This document shows, piece by piece, positions 1 to 8,884 of a stretch of DNA of 64,000 nucleotides. The notes beneath the pieces were generated by a model, which was not told the origin of the DNA, did not search any database, and worked only from the letters and a program-made list of their open reading frames with translations. Numbering within the stretch: position 1 is the first letter of the stretch; each line of letters begins with the position of its first letter. The stretch is taken from the NCBI RefSeq assembly GCF_030317105.1, contig NZ_JASZYG010000006.1, forward strand, positions 62,001 through 126,000. The letters run 5' to 3'. This DNA comes from Variovorax brevis (lineage in GTDB: Bacteria > Pseudomonadota > Gammaproteobacteria > Burkholderiales > Burkholderiaceae_C). The translations under genes were made by a program, and so were the position numbers.

Positions 1-671
1 AGGGTTCGCATCAGCAGCACGTGGCCGTGGCGGGCGATGCGGTCGAGGTAGCTGCGGCCGGCGAAAGGCTGGTAGGCCTCGTCGATGACCACCAGACCAC
101 CCTGCTCACCCTGGGCCGCGATGATGCGGTCGATGACGGCGTCGTCCCACAGGTTGGCGGTCGGGTTGTTCGGGTAGGCGAGGTAAACGATGGCCGGGCG
201 TTCGCGGGAAATGGTTTCCAGCATGGCCGCCTCGTCGAGCTCAAAATCGGCCGTCAGCGGCACACCGATGAAACGCAGGCCCTGGAGCTGCGCGCTCATG
301 GCGTACATCACGAAGCCCGGGACCGGCGCGAGGATCGACGCGCCCGGCAGGTCGCAGGCCATGGCAAGCAGCGAGATCAGTTCATCCGAGCCGTTGCCCA
401 TCATGAGCGCGAAGCCGGCGGGCAAGCCGGCGTGTTCGGCCAGCGCCTTCTGGAGGTCCGCGCCGCGATCACCGGGATAGCGGTTGATGGCCAGGCTGCC
501 CAGTCGCTTGCCCAGCTCGGCCTGCAGTTCGGGCGGCAGGCTGAACGGGTTCTCCATGGCGTCGAGCTTCATGAGCCCGCGCGCATCCTGCACGGCGTAG
601 GCGTGCATGGACTGCACGTCGGCGCGGATGCGTTGCAGGGCGGAAGGTCGGGCGTCGGCAGGTGGATTCAT
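1..671 (-). CDS. hisC: Histidinol-phosphate aminotransferase (partial, 3' end outside window)
   Basis: PLP-dependent class I/II aminotransferase that converts imidazole-acetol phosphate to histidinol phosphate in histidine synthesis. About 223 residues are present, starting at the ATG whose complement is at 669-671. Family motifs visible are GNGSDE (cofactor phosphate pocket), the PGFVMYA segment, YPNNPTANLWDD and VIDEAYQPFAG. The reading frame is still open at base 1, and the SK segment with the PLP lysine should lie just beyond the edge. It follows the small secreted protein gene by 5 bases and hisD/hisG, so it is part of the his run. The identification is firm; only the C-terminal half is missing. 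Confidence 0.93.
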   Translation of the reverse strand, partial: MNPPADARPSALQRIRADVQSMHAYAVQDARGLMKLDAMENPFSLPPELQAELGKRLGSLAINRYPGDRGADLQKALAEHAGLPAGFALMMGNGSDELISLLAMACDLPGASILAPVPGFVMYAMSAQLQGLRFIGVPLTADFELDEAAMLETISRERPAIVYLAYPNNPTANLWDDAVIDRIIAAQGEQGGLVVIDEAYQPFAGRSYLDRIARHGHVLLMRT

Positions 672-676
672 TTCGT

Positions 677-1042
677 TCAGCGGGTGCAGCGGAAACTGCT
701 GCGCAAGGCGGATTCGACGACCAGCTCGACCGGCATGTCGGCTTCGTAGCTGTCGGCGTTGCGGGTGAGTTCGGATTGGTAGAGCGATCGTGCCATGGAG
801 GGCTCCAGCCGGCGCCCTTCGACGCAAAAGGTCGGGGTTTGGCCGTTGCGCCTCGCATTGTCGCTGGCTTCGCGCAGGCCCTCCATCACGCCCACGAGGT
901 AGTAGTTGGCGTAGAGCTTGCCGTCTTTTTCGTTGGCTTCGAGCGAGCGCAACTCGCGAATCGACATCGCCTGCGATGCCGTGGCGACAAAAAGCAGGCA
1001 CAGGGCCACCGGGAGCGCCAGCGCGGCGCGAAGCTTTCGCAT
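677..1042 (-). CDS. Small secreted protein, Rap1a/Tai-like
   Basis: A 121-residue protein with a clear signal peptide (basic MRKLR start, hydrophobic core, cleavage near ATASQA). The mature part carries YLVGVMEGL, a single FC and a terminal ELVVESALRSSFRC. This spacing of a GVxxG-type helix, two cysteines and an acidic/alanine-rich last helix resembles the Rap1a/Tai immunity-like periplasmic domain; this is recognition by eye, not a search. The gene lies between hisD (stop starts one base after its ATG) and hisC (5 bases on), so it is probably translated with them. It has no known role in histidine synthesis. Alternative: an unrelated periplasmic stress protein. Confidence 0.8.
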   Translation of the reverse strand: MRKLRAALALPVALCLLFVATASQAMSIRELRSLEANEKDGKLYANYYLVGVMEGLREASDNARRNGQTPTFCVEGRRLEPSMARSLYQSELTRNADSYEADMPVELVVESALRSSFRCTR

Positions 1043-1043
1043 G

Positions 1044-2363
1044 TCAGCGCAGGCGCATCCGGGCGGCTTCCGCGTGCGCGTTCAGGCCTTCGCCTTCTGC
1101 GAGCGTGACGGCAATCTTGCCCAGCACCTGCGCGCCGGCTTCGCTGACCTCGATCAGGCTGCTGCGCTTCTGGAAGTCGTACACCCCCAGCGGGCTGGAA
1201 AAACGGGCCGTGCCGCTGGTGGGCAACACGTGGTTGGGGCCGGCGCAGTAGTCACCCAGGCTTTCGCTGGTGTAGGCGCCCAAAAAGATGGCCCCCGCGT
1301 GGCGCAGCAAGGGCTCCCAGCGGTGCGGCTCGCGGCTGCTCACTTCCAGGTGCTCGGGCGCGATGCGGTTGCTGATCTCGCAGGCTTCTTCCATGCTGCG
1401 CGTGTGGATGAGCGCGCCGCGGCCGTTGAGCGAGGCCGCGATGATTTCGGCCCTTGGCATGGTCGGCAACAGCCGGTCGATCTCGGCTTGCACCTTGTCG
1501 AGGTAGGCGGCGTCGGGGCTCAGCAGGATGCTTTGCGCCAGTTCGTCGTGCTCTGCCTGGCTGAAGAGGTCCATCGCAACCCAGTCCGGCGGCGTGCTGC
1601 CGTCGGCCAGCACCAGGATTTCGCTGGGGCCGGCAATCATGTCGATGCCCACGGTGCCGAACACGCGGCGCTTGGCCGAGGCGACATAGGCATTCCCGGG
1701 GCCGGTGATCTTGTCGACGGCAGGCACGGTGGCCGTTCCGTAGGCCAGCGCGGCCACCGCCTGGGCGCCGCCAATGGTGAAGGCCCGCGTCACGCCAGCC
1801 ACGTGCGCGGCCGCCAGCACCAGCGGATTCTTTTCGCCGCCCGGCGTGGGCACCACCATGATGATTTCGCCGACGCCGGCGACGTGGGCCGGAATCGCGT
1901 TCATGAGAACGCTGGAGGGGTACGCGGCCTTACCGCCAGGCACGTAGATGCCGACGCGGTCCAGGGGCGTCACCTTCTGGCCCAGCAGCGTGCCGTCTTC
2001 GTCGCGATAGCTCCAGCTTTCGCCCGAGGCCTTTTTCTGCGCGTCGTGGTACTTCCGCACTCGCGCGGCCGCGGCCTCGAGGGCATCGCGCTGCGCCGCG
2101 GGCAGCGATTCGAAGGCGGTGCGCAATTCATCGGCGCCCAGTTCGAGCGCGCCCATGCCGGCCACGTCAAGCCGGTCGAAGCGCGCCGTGTATTCGAGCA
2201 CCGCGGCATCGCCCCGCTCGCGCACGTCCGCCAGGATGTCGGCCACGCGCTGCTCGATGGCCGCATCCGTGTCCGCCGACCAATGCAGACGGGCCTTGAA
2301 ATCGGCTTCGAATGTGGCGGATGCGGTCGACAGACGCGCGGGAGCGGCGGCGGGTTTCTTCAT
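1044..2363 (-). CDS. hisD: Histidinol dehydrogenase
   Basis: Zinc-dependent NAD enzyme that oxidises L-histidinol to L-histidine in two steps, the last steps of the pathway. The 439-residue length is normal for the family. The zinc-site segment FSQAEHDELAQS and the catalytic APEHLEV segment are present, as are GPGNAYVASAKR and GPSEILVLAD. The ATG at 2361-2363 was chosen because the open frame upstream only translates the hisG gene out of frame. The start follows the hisG stop by 4 bases. The small Rap1a-like gene follows directly. Confidence 0.97.
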   Translation of the reverse strand: MKKPAAAPARLSTASATFEADFKARLHWSADTDAAIEQRVADILADVRERGDAAVLEYTARFDRLDVAGMGALELGADELRTAFESLPAAQRDALEAAAARVRKYHDAQKKASGESWSYRDEDGTLLGQKVTPLDRVGIYVPGGKAAYPSSVLMNAIPAHVAGVGEIIMVVPTPGGEKNPLVLAAAHVAGVTRAFTIGGAQAVAALAYGTATVPAVDKITGPGNAYVASAKRRVFGTVGIDMIAGPSEILVLADGSTPPDWVAMDLFSQAEHDELAQSILLSPDAAYLDKVQAEIDRLLPTMPRAEIIAASLNGRGALIHTRSMEEACEISNRIAPEHLEVSSREPHRWEPLLRHAGAIFLGAYTSESLGDYCAGPNHVLPTSGTARFSSPLGVYDFQKRSSLIEVSEAGAQVLGKIAVTLAEGEGLNAHAEAARMRLR

Positions 2364-2367
2364 GGAT

Positions 2368-3009
2368 TCAACGGGCTTCGAGGGCAGCGGAAAAGGCGTC
2401 GATGATGTGGCGGATCGGCTCGCGCTTGAGCTTGAGCGCCGCCTGGTTGACGACCAAACGGGCGCTGATGTCCATGATGCGCTCGACTTCCAACAGGTGA
2501 TTGGCCTTGAGCGTGTTGCCGGTCGACACCAGGTCGACGATGGCGTCTGCAAGCCCCGTGAGCGGCGCAAGTTCCATGCTGCCGTAGAGCTTGATGAGGT
2601 CGACGTGCACGCCCTTGGTGGCAAAGAATTCGCGCGCCAGGCCCACGTACTTGGTGGCGACCTTGATGCGCGAGCCCTGGCGCACGGCCGAGGCGTAGTC
2701 GTAGTCGCCGCGCACGGCCACGCTCAGGCGGCAGGCTGCGATCTTCAGGTCCAGCGGCTGGTACAGGCCCTGGTTGCCATGCTCCAGCAGCACGTCCAGC
2801 CCGGTGACGCCGAGGTCGGCGCCGCCGTACTGCACGTAGGTGGGCACGTCCGAGGCGCGCACCAGCACCACGCGCACGTCGGGGCGCGTGGTCGCGAGGA
2901 TGAGCTTGCGCGATTTCTCAGGGTCTTCCGTGACCTCGATGCCGGCTGCCGCCAGCAGCGGCATGGTCTCTTCGAAAATCCGGCCCTTGGACAGCGCGAG
3001 GGTGATCAA
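2368..3009 (-). CDS. hisG: ATP phosphoribosyltransferase, short form
   Basis: Catalyses the first step of histidine synthesis (ATP plus PRPP). At 213 residues it is the short HisG form, which lacks the C-terminal histidine-sensing domain and in other bacteria works with HisZ; no hisZ is in this window. Motifs are ALSKGRIFEET at the start, GGADLGVTGLDVLLE and DLVSTGNTLKANHL (PRPP loop region). The start is TTG at 3007-3009, overlapping the murA stop (TTGA), with AGGAAAAG upstream as ribosome binding site. The start overlap implies translational coupling to murA. Confidence 0.96.
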   Translation of the reverse strand: MITLALSKGRIFEETMPLLAAAGIEVTEDPEKSRKLILATTRPDVRVVLVRASDVPTYVQYGGADLGVTGLDVLLEHGNQGLYQPLDLKIAACRLSVAVRGDYDYASAVRQGSRIKVATKYVGLAREFFATKGVHVDLIKLYGSMELAPLTGLADAIVDLVSTGNTLKANHLLEVERIMDISARLVVNQAALKLKREPIRHIIDAFSAALEAR

Positions 3010-4283
3010 TTGGCTTTTCCTGTGACGCGTTCGATGTCGGCGCCGATGCCGCGCAGTTTGGTTTCCATGCGGTCGTAGCCGCGATCGAGGTGATAGATGC
3101 GATCGACCAGCGTTTCGCCATCGGCCACCAGGCCGGCAATCACCAGGCTGGCGGAGGCGCGCAGGTCGGTCGCCATGACGGTGGCGCCCGACAGTTGCGG
3201 AATGCCTTCGATCACGGCGACCTTGCCGTCGGTCTGGATCTTCGCACCGAGCCGGTGCAATTCATCGACGTGCATGAAACGATTTTCGAAGATCGTTTCG
3301 GTGACGGTCGAGGTGCCTTCCGCAATCACGTTCAGCGCCATGAACTGGGCCTGCATGTCGGTCGGAAAGCCGGGATATTCCGTGGTGCGAAAGCTCTGCG
3401 CCTTGAGCCGGCCGTTGGACTGCACGCGAATGCCGCCATCGACGGCCGCAACCTGTGCACCCGCTTCTTGCAGCTTTTCGATCACGGCGTCGAGGTGATC
3501 CGCACGGCCGTGGCGCAGGAGCACGTCGCCGCCCGTGGCCGCGACGGCGCAAAGGAAGGTGCCGGCTTCGATGCGGTCGGCCACCACCTGGTGCGTGCAG
3601 CCATGCAGGCGCTCCACACCTTGAATATGGATGCGGCTCGTGCCGTGGCCTTCGATCCTGGCGCCCATGGCGATCAGCATTTCGGCCAAGTCGCCGATTT
3701 CCGGCTCTTGTGCGGCGTTTTCGAGCACCGTTTCGCCTTCGGCCAAAGCGGCGGCCATCAGGAAGTTCTCGGTCCCCGTGACAGTCACCATGTCGGTCGT
3801 GATGCGCGCGCCGTGCAGGCGCTTGCGGCCGCCGGCCAGCGTGGCAACCATGTAGCCGTGCTCGACGGCGATGTCGGCGCCCATGGCCTGAAGACCCTTG
3901 ATGTGCTGGTCCACGGGACGCGAACCGATGGCGCAGCCACCCGGCAGCGATACCTTGGCGTGACCGAATCGCGCGATCAGCGGGCCCAATGCCAACACCG
4001 ATGCGCGCATCGTCTTCACGAGGTCATAGGGCGCTTCGGGATTCGTGAGGTCGCGCGCGTCGAGGCGAACGGTGCCGTTGTCGTCGCGATCAGCCTTGAC
4101 GCCCATGTTGCGCAGCAGCTTGAGCATCGTGGCCACGTCTTGCAGACGCGGCACGTTGTGCAGGACGACCGGTTGATCGGTCAGAAGCGCTGCACACAGT
4201 TCAGGCAGCGCGGCGTTCTTGGCGCCGGAAACGGTAACTTCGCCGCGGAGCGTGCGCCCGCCGCGAATGAGCAATTTGTCCAT
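3006..4283 (-). CDS. murA: UDP-N-acetylglucosamine 1-carboxyvinyltransferase
   Basis: Transfers enolpyruvate from PEP to UDP-GlcNAc, the committed step of peptidoglycan precursor synthesis, in the cytoplasm. The 425-residue protein has the N-terminal SGAKNAALPEL motif and the loop PGGCAIGSRPVDQHIKG, whose cysteine is the PEP/fosfomycin-reactive residue. The end reads KAN followed by TGA, which overlaps the TTG start of hisG. It lies 22 bases after the BolA gene. This bolA-murA-his order is one I associate with Burkholderiales. Confidence 0.97.
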   Translation of the reverse strand: MDKLLIRGGRTLRGEVTVSGAKNAALPELCAALLTDQPVVLHNVPRLQDVATMLKLLRNMGVKADRDDNGTVRLDARDLTNPEAPYDLVKTMRASVLALGPLIARFGHAKVSLPGGCAIGSRPVDQHIKGLQAMGADIAVEHGYMVATLAGGRKRLHGARITTDMVTVTGTENFLMAAALAEGETVLENAAQEPEIGDLAEMLIAMGARIEGHGTSRIHIQGVERLHGCTHQVVADRIEAGTFLCAVAATGGDVLLRHGRADHLDAVIEKLQEAGAQVAAVDGGIRVQSNGRLKAQSFRTTEYPGFPTDMQAQFMALNVIAEGTSTVTETIFENRFMHVDELHRLGAKIQTDGKVAVIEGIPQLSGATVMATDLRASASLVIAGLVADGETLVDRIYHLDRGYDRMETKLRGIGADIERVTGKAN

Positions 4284-4305
4284 AACAATCCCAGATAAGA
4301 AGGAG

Positions 4306-4548
4306 CTAGCGCGGTTGGGATGCCCACTCGGCCGGCGTGAAAGTTTTCATCGAGAGGGCGTGAACCTCGTCGGTTTTGATTTTCTCACCCAAGGTCTTGT
4401 AAACCAGTTGATGGCGCTGGATCGAGCGCTTTCCTGCAAACTCTCCGGAAACAATTGTGGCAAACCAATGCCGCCCATCACCCTCCAACGTGATGTGTTC
4501 GCACACCAGGCCGTTTTCGATGATGGATTTCAGTTCTTCGGCGGTCAT
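4306..4548 (-). CDS. BolA family protein (IbaG-like)
   Basis: An 80-residue BolA-fold protein. Visible features are the N-terminal ELKSIIE helix, the GDGRHWFATIVSGEFAGKRSIQRHQLVY core with the conserved RHQ, and the KTDEVHALSMKTFTPAEW end. BolA proteins pair with monothiol glutaredoxins in iron-sulfur trafficking or bind DNA. The IbaG subgroup is typically encoded next to murA and mla genes, as here. The ATG follows GAGGATAAGAA. It sits 3 bases after the ABC permease stop and 22 before murA. Confidence 0.93.
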   Translation of the reverse strand: MTAEELKSIIENGLVCEHITLEGDGRHWFATIVSGEFAGKRSIQRHQLVYKTLGEKIKTDEVHALSMKTFTPAEWASQPR

Positions 4549-4551
4549 TTC

Positions 4552-5319
4552 TTATCCTCGAATCTTGTAGCCGATGCGCAGCAAGTGCACGGCAATGGCG
4601 CTGATGACGAGCCAGGCGGTCCCGACGATGCCCAGGCTCAGCCACGGCGACGCATCGCTCACGCCGAAAAAGCCATACCGGAATCCGTCGATCATGTAGA
4701 AAAAAGGATTCAGATGGCTCACGTGCTGCCAGAAAGATGGCAGCGAGGAAATCGAATAGAACACGCCGGACAGGAAGGTCATCGGCATGATCAGGAAGTT
4801 CTGGAACACCGCCATCTGGTCGAACTTTTCCGCCCACAGGCCGGCGATGAGGCCCAGCGTTCCCAGCATGGCGGCGCCCAGGAAGGCGAACACCACGATC
4901 CAGAGCGGCGCCACGAAATCGGGCATGGCGAAGAACATCGTGACGACGAACACGCCAACGCCCACCGCCAGCCCGCGCACGATGGACGAGCCCACGTAGG
5001 CAAAAAACCAGCCCCAATGCGACAGCGGCGTGAGCAGCACGAACACGAGGTTGCCCATGATTTTGCTCTGGATCAGCGAGGACGAGCTGTTGGCAAAGGC
5101 GTTCTGCAGCACGCTCATCATCACCAGGCCCGGAACCAGGAAAGCGGTGTAGCTCACCGTGCCGTAGACCTTCACGTGGTCTTCCAGCACATGGCCGAAC
5201 ACCATCAGGTAGAGCACGGCGGTGAGCACCGGCGCGCCCACGGTCTGGAAGCCGACCTTCCAGAAACGCAGCACTTCCTTGTAGAGCAGCGCGCGCCAGC
5301 CGGTGGCAGTGATCATCAT
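4552..5319 (-). CDS. ABC-2 type transporter permease (YadH-like)
   Basis: A 255-residue inner-membrane protein with about six hydrophobic segments, including LTAVLYLMVFGHVL, FLVPGLVMMSVLQNAF and IMPMTFLSGVFYSI, the last being typical of ABC-2/DrrB/YadH exporters. It pairs with the ATPase gene just upstream. The open frame extends to 5517, but that extension is encoded by two copies of an intergenic repeat, so the ATG at 5317-5319 with GAGGGGG 4 bases upstream is preferred. The substrate is unknown; in E. coli the relatives are YadGH. Confidence 0.92.
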   Translation of the reverse strand: MMITATGWRALLYKEVLRFWKVGFQTVGAPVLTAVLYLMVFGHVLEDHVKVYGTVSYTAFLVPGLVMMSVLQNAFANSSSSLIQSKIMGNLVFVLLTPLSHWGWFFAYVGSSIVRGLAVGVGVFVVTMFFAMPDFVAPLWIVVFAFLGAAMLGTLGLIAGLWAEKFDQMAVFQNFLIMPMTFLSGVFYSISSLPSFWQHVSHLNPFFYMIDGFRYGFFGVSDASPWLSLGIVGTAWLVISAIAVHLLRIGYKIRG

Positions 5320-5323
5320 GACT

Positions 5324-5397
5324 GCCCCCTCGCTCGGCACTTCGTGTCCTCGCTGCCCCCCGAGGGGGAGTTCGCTTGCTTGGGGCGGCCCGGCACT
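5324..5397. repeat. Intergenic C/G-palindrome repeat, copy 1
   Basis: First of three near-identical about 75-bp elements in the window. It contains CGCTCGGCACTTCGTGTCC, then a C6GAG5 palindrome, then GCTTGCTTGGGGCGGCCCGG. It is placed directly against the start of the ABC permease gene, and its last five bases before the ATG supply a G-rich ribosome binding site. See also 5406-5488 and 9676-9756. Confidence 0.85.
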
Positions 5398-5405
5398 GAA
5401 GCTGT

Positions 5406-5485
5406 TGCCCCCACGCTCGGCACTGGCGTGTCCTCGCTGCCCCCCGAGGGGGCGTTCGCTTGATTGGGGCGGCCCGGCACTGCGC

Positions 5486-5488
<3 letters not shown>
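5406..5488. repeat. Intergenic C/G-palindrome repeat, copy 2
   Basis: Second copy, in the same orientation as copy 1 and separated from it by about 8 bases, making a tandem pair. It reads CCACGCTCGGCACTGGCGTG, C6GAG5, then GCTTGATTGGGGCGGCCCGGCACTGCGCTCAT. Its outer end includes the TGA stop of the ATPase gene (complement of 5486-5488). Confidence 0.85.
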
Positions 5489-6433
<945 letters not shown>

Positions 6434-6504
6434 GGGAGCCCGGGATTTTACGGGCCCGGAGATTTCCGCGCCCTTTAACGGCTGTTACGGGCCGCCGCCC
6501 GCGA

Positions 6505-6777
6505 TCAAGGCGCGGCTGGCAGCAGCGCCGCGACGCCGTACAGCGTCGCCAATTCGCGCAGGCGCGCAGGCAGAGCCTTCACCGCAAATCCGCGGCCCGA
6601 GGCGTTGGCTTCGCGGCGGCAATCGAGCAGCACCGCGAGCGCCGATGAGTCGAAATGCGTCAGGGCGCTGGCATCGACCACCGTCGCGCTGCCGTTTTGC
6701 CCGGCCATGCCCTGTTGCAGCATGCGCATGCAGGCGGGCGCGTCTTCGTGCATGAGCTTGGCGGGAAGAACCAGCAT
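6505..6777 (-). CDS. mlaB: STAS-domain protein, MlaB
   Basis: A 90-residue single STAS domain. It contains DASALTHFDSSALAVLLDCRREA, which matches the STAS core where a serine/threonine sits before the helix. MlaB binds MlaF on the cytoplasmic side of the MlaFEDB phospholipid transporter and is needed for its activity. It lies 29 bases after mlaC, completing a colinear mlaFEDACB set. Small STAS proteins are divergent, so the assignment depends partly on neighbours. Confidence 0.9.
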   Translation of the reverse strand: MLVLPAKLMHEDAPACMRMLQQGMAGQNGSATVVDASALTHFDSSALAVLLDCRREANASGRGFAVKALPARLRELATLYGVAALLPAAP

Positions 6778-6806
6778 GATGGTGATGAACTCGCCCTGCC
6801 CGGTGA

Positions 6807-7463
6807 TCAGCTCTTGGACGCGCTGGACTTGTTGCGCGCGGCCAGCGTGGCGATCAGACCGTCGATGCCCTTGGTGTTGATTTCCTGCGCGAACTGCGTG
6901 CGGTAGGTATCCACCAGCCAGATGCCCAGCACATTGAGGTTGTAGATCTTCCAGCCGCCCGCTTCGCCGGGCGTCTTGACCAGGCGGTAGTCGAGCTGCA
7001 CCGGCTCGCCGCTGCCACGCACCTCGGTGCGAACCAGCACTTCCTTGTCATCGGGCGAACCGCGGAAGGGACGCACGGTGACCTCCTGGTCCGTCACCTG
7101 ATCGAGCGCGCCCGCATAGGTGCGCACCAGGAGCGTCTTGAATTCTTCCTGCAGGCGCTTTTGCTGCTCGGGCGTGGCTTCGCGCCACTTCGGGCCGACC
7201 GTGGACGCGGTCATGCGCTGGAAGTCGACGTTGGGCATGATCATGGTGTCGACCAGGACCATGATCTTGTTCACGTCACCGGCCTTGATGGACTTGTCGG
7301 TCTTGAGCTTTTCAAGCACATCGACCGTCAGGCGCTTGACCAGGGCATCCGGCGCCTCGTCCGCCGCGCGCGCCGGCTGAACGAACGCCACTGCGGCGCT
7401 GAACAGCATGACGCTTGCCAGCATGAACTTGCCCCAACTGCGGCGTTGAACTGCTTTATTCAT
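6807..7463 (-). CDS. mlaC: Periplasmic phospholipid-binding protein MlaC
   Basis: A 218-residue periplasmic carrier that shuttles phospholipid between MlaA at the outer membrane and MlaFEDB. A signal peptide ends near QPARA-ADEAP. The Ttg2/MlaC fold is indicated by DVNKIMVLVDTMIMPNVDFQRMT, a run of lysine/glutamine-rich helix (PEQQKRLQEEFKTLLVRTYAGAL), and GWKIYNLNVLGIWLVDTYR near the end. The ATG at 7461-7463 is preceded by AAGGGAAAG; the open frame further upstream lacks a signal peptide at its start and is unlikely. A 126-bp gap separates it from mlaA. Confidence 0.95.
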   Translation of the reverse strand: MNKAVQRRSWGKFMLASVMLFSAAVAFVQPARAADEAPDALVKRLTVDVLEKLKTDKSIKAGDVNKIMVLVDTMIMPNVDFQRMTASTVGPKWREATPEQQKRLQEEFKTLLVRTYAGALDQVTDQEVTVRPFRGSPDDKEVLVRTEVRGSGEPVQLDYRLVKTPGEAGGWKIYNLNVLGIWLVDTYRTQFAQEINTKGIDGLIATLAARNKSSASKS

Positions 7464-7589
7464 TGAAAAACTTTCCCTTGATGATTTTTGAGTGGATATC
7501 GAGCCTGCGATTGGGGCCATTGTTGCGCGCAAGGTTCCCGCGCGGGTTTACCGCATGCAACCAGATGCAAAGCTTCAGTAAAGCCCGGC

Positions 7590-8327
7590 TTATTTGCTTT
7601 GATCCGGCGGATTGCCGTCGTAGACGTCATTCAGGCGCCGTTGCAGGAAGATGTCACGCGTGAACGAATACTTGTCGAGCGCCATCTGGCTGAGCATGCG
7701 ATCGACCTTCAGCAGGTCGGTGCGGGCATCGATCAGTCGCATGCCGTAGAGCGAGTTTCGCACCGGAATGTTGTCCACATTGGAGATCAGGCCGCCCTGA
7801 TAGTCCACGGGCAATGCGGCCGCGTCCCGCACGGTGGAAGGCCCCAGCAGCGGCAACACCAGGTAGGGACCGCTGGGCACGCCCCAGCGCCCGAGCGTCT
7901 GACCGAAATCTTCGCGGTGCCGCTCGATGCCTATTTCGCTGGCAACATCCAGGATGCCGCCCAGTCCAAAGAAGGTGTTGACGTTGACGCGCATGAAGGT
8001 TTGCGCGCTTTGCTGCGCACGCAACTGCATCACGCTGTTGGCAAAACTCCAGACGTCGACCAGATTGTTGAAAAAGTTGCCCACGCCGGTACGCACCGTC
8101 AGCGGCACGACCTTTTCGTAGGCGATGGCCACGGGACGCATCACCGCATCGTCGATCACGTCGTTGACGCGGGTCACGCCGCGGTTGAAGGGCTCCAGCG
8201 GATCGGCCGGATTGGCGTTGGGACCGGTGGCGCAAGCCGCCAGCGAAAGGGCAGCCAGCAGTGCGCCCGCGCGCAGCACACGATTCGCCGCAGGTCGCAC
8301 GGCTGGCAGATTGGCAGAAAGCTTCAT
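7590..8327 (-). CDS. mlaA: Outer-membrane lipoprotein MlaA (VacJ)
   Basis: A 245-residue lipoprotein with signal peptide and lipobox LAAC (Cys32). The MlaA family core is visible as DPLEPFNRGVTRVND, VGNFFNNLVDVWSFANSVMQ, FGLGGILDVASEIG and the GVPSGPYLVLPLLGPSTVRDA motif. It extracts phospholipids from the outer leaflet and passes them to MlaC. The ATG overlaps the mlaD stop, so translation is coupled. Confidence 0.97.
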   Translation of the reverse strand: MKLSANLPAVRPAANRVLRAGALLAALSLAACATGPNANPADPLEPFNRGVTRVNDVIDDAVMRPVAIAYEKVVPLTVRTGVGNFFNNLVDVWSFANSVMQLRAQQSAQTFMRVNVNTFFGLGGILDVASEIGIERHREDFGQTLGRWGVPSGPYLVLPLLGPSTVRDAAALPVDYQGGLISNVDNIPVRNSLYGMRLIDARTDLLKVDRMLSQMALDKYSFTRDIFLQRRLNDVYDGNPPDQSK

Positions 8328-8815
8328 TTCTTGTTGTTGGATGACTCGGGAGACGAACTGCCCTCGGTAGCCTTGCTGTAGAGGAATTGGCTGATCAGAT
8401 TTTCCAGCACCACCGCCGATTGCGTCGACGTGATCGTGTCGCCGGGTTGCAGGTTGTTGGCATCGGCACCCGCCTCGATGCCGATGTACTGCTCGCCCAG
8501 CAGGCCGCTGGTCAGAATCTTGAGCGAACTGTCCTTGGGGAAACTGTAACGGCTTTGCAATGCAAGCGTCACGCCAGCCTGGTAGTTCTTGTCGTCGAAG
8601 GCGATCGACTCGACCCGGCCCACGACCACGCCGGCGCTCTTCACCGCCGTTTGCGGCTTGAGGCCACCGATGTTGTCAAAACGCGCGTTGACCAGATAGG
8701 TCTTCTGGAAGTTCAGGCTCAGAAGGTTGGCCGACTGCAGCGCCAGGAACAACAGCGCCGCCGCGCCGATCAGCACAAACAGCCCGACCCAGATGTCACT
8801 GCGGGAACGTTGCAT
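8324..8815 (-). CDS. mlaD: MCE-domain protein MlaD
   Basis: A 163-residue protein with one N-terminal transmembrane segment (about residues 8-28, IWVGLFVLIGAAALLFLALQSA) followed by a single periplasmic MCE domain (NARFDNIGGLKPQTAVKSAGVVVGRV, then LLGEQYIGIEAG). MlaD hexamers form the substrate channel of the MlaFEDB complex. It lies between mlaE (69 bases upstream) and mlaA (4-base overlap). Confidence 0.97.
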   Translation of the reverse strand: MQRSRSDIWVGLFVLIGAAALLFLALQSANLLSLNFQKTYLVNARFDNIGGLKPQTAVKSAGVVVGRVESIAFDDKNYQAGVTLALQSRYSFPKDSSLKILTSGLLGEQYIGIEAGADANNLQPGDTITSTQSAVVLENLISQFLYSKATEGSSSPESSNNKK

Positions 8816-8884
8816 GGAAAACTCCTAAGCTCTCTTGAACGGGCTCAATTCCGTTCGGGAATCTGCGCGTGTGGGGTCGCGCTT

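Noticed and set aside
2368..3009. Truncated hisG
   Set aside because: 213 residues is the normal short HisG form that works with HisZ, not a deletion.
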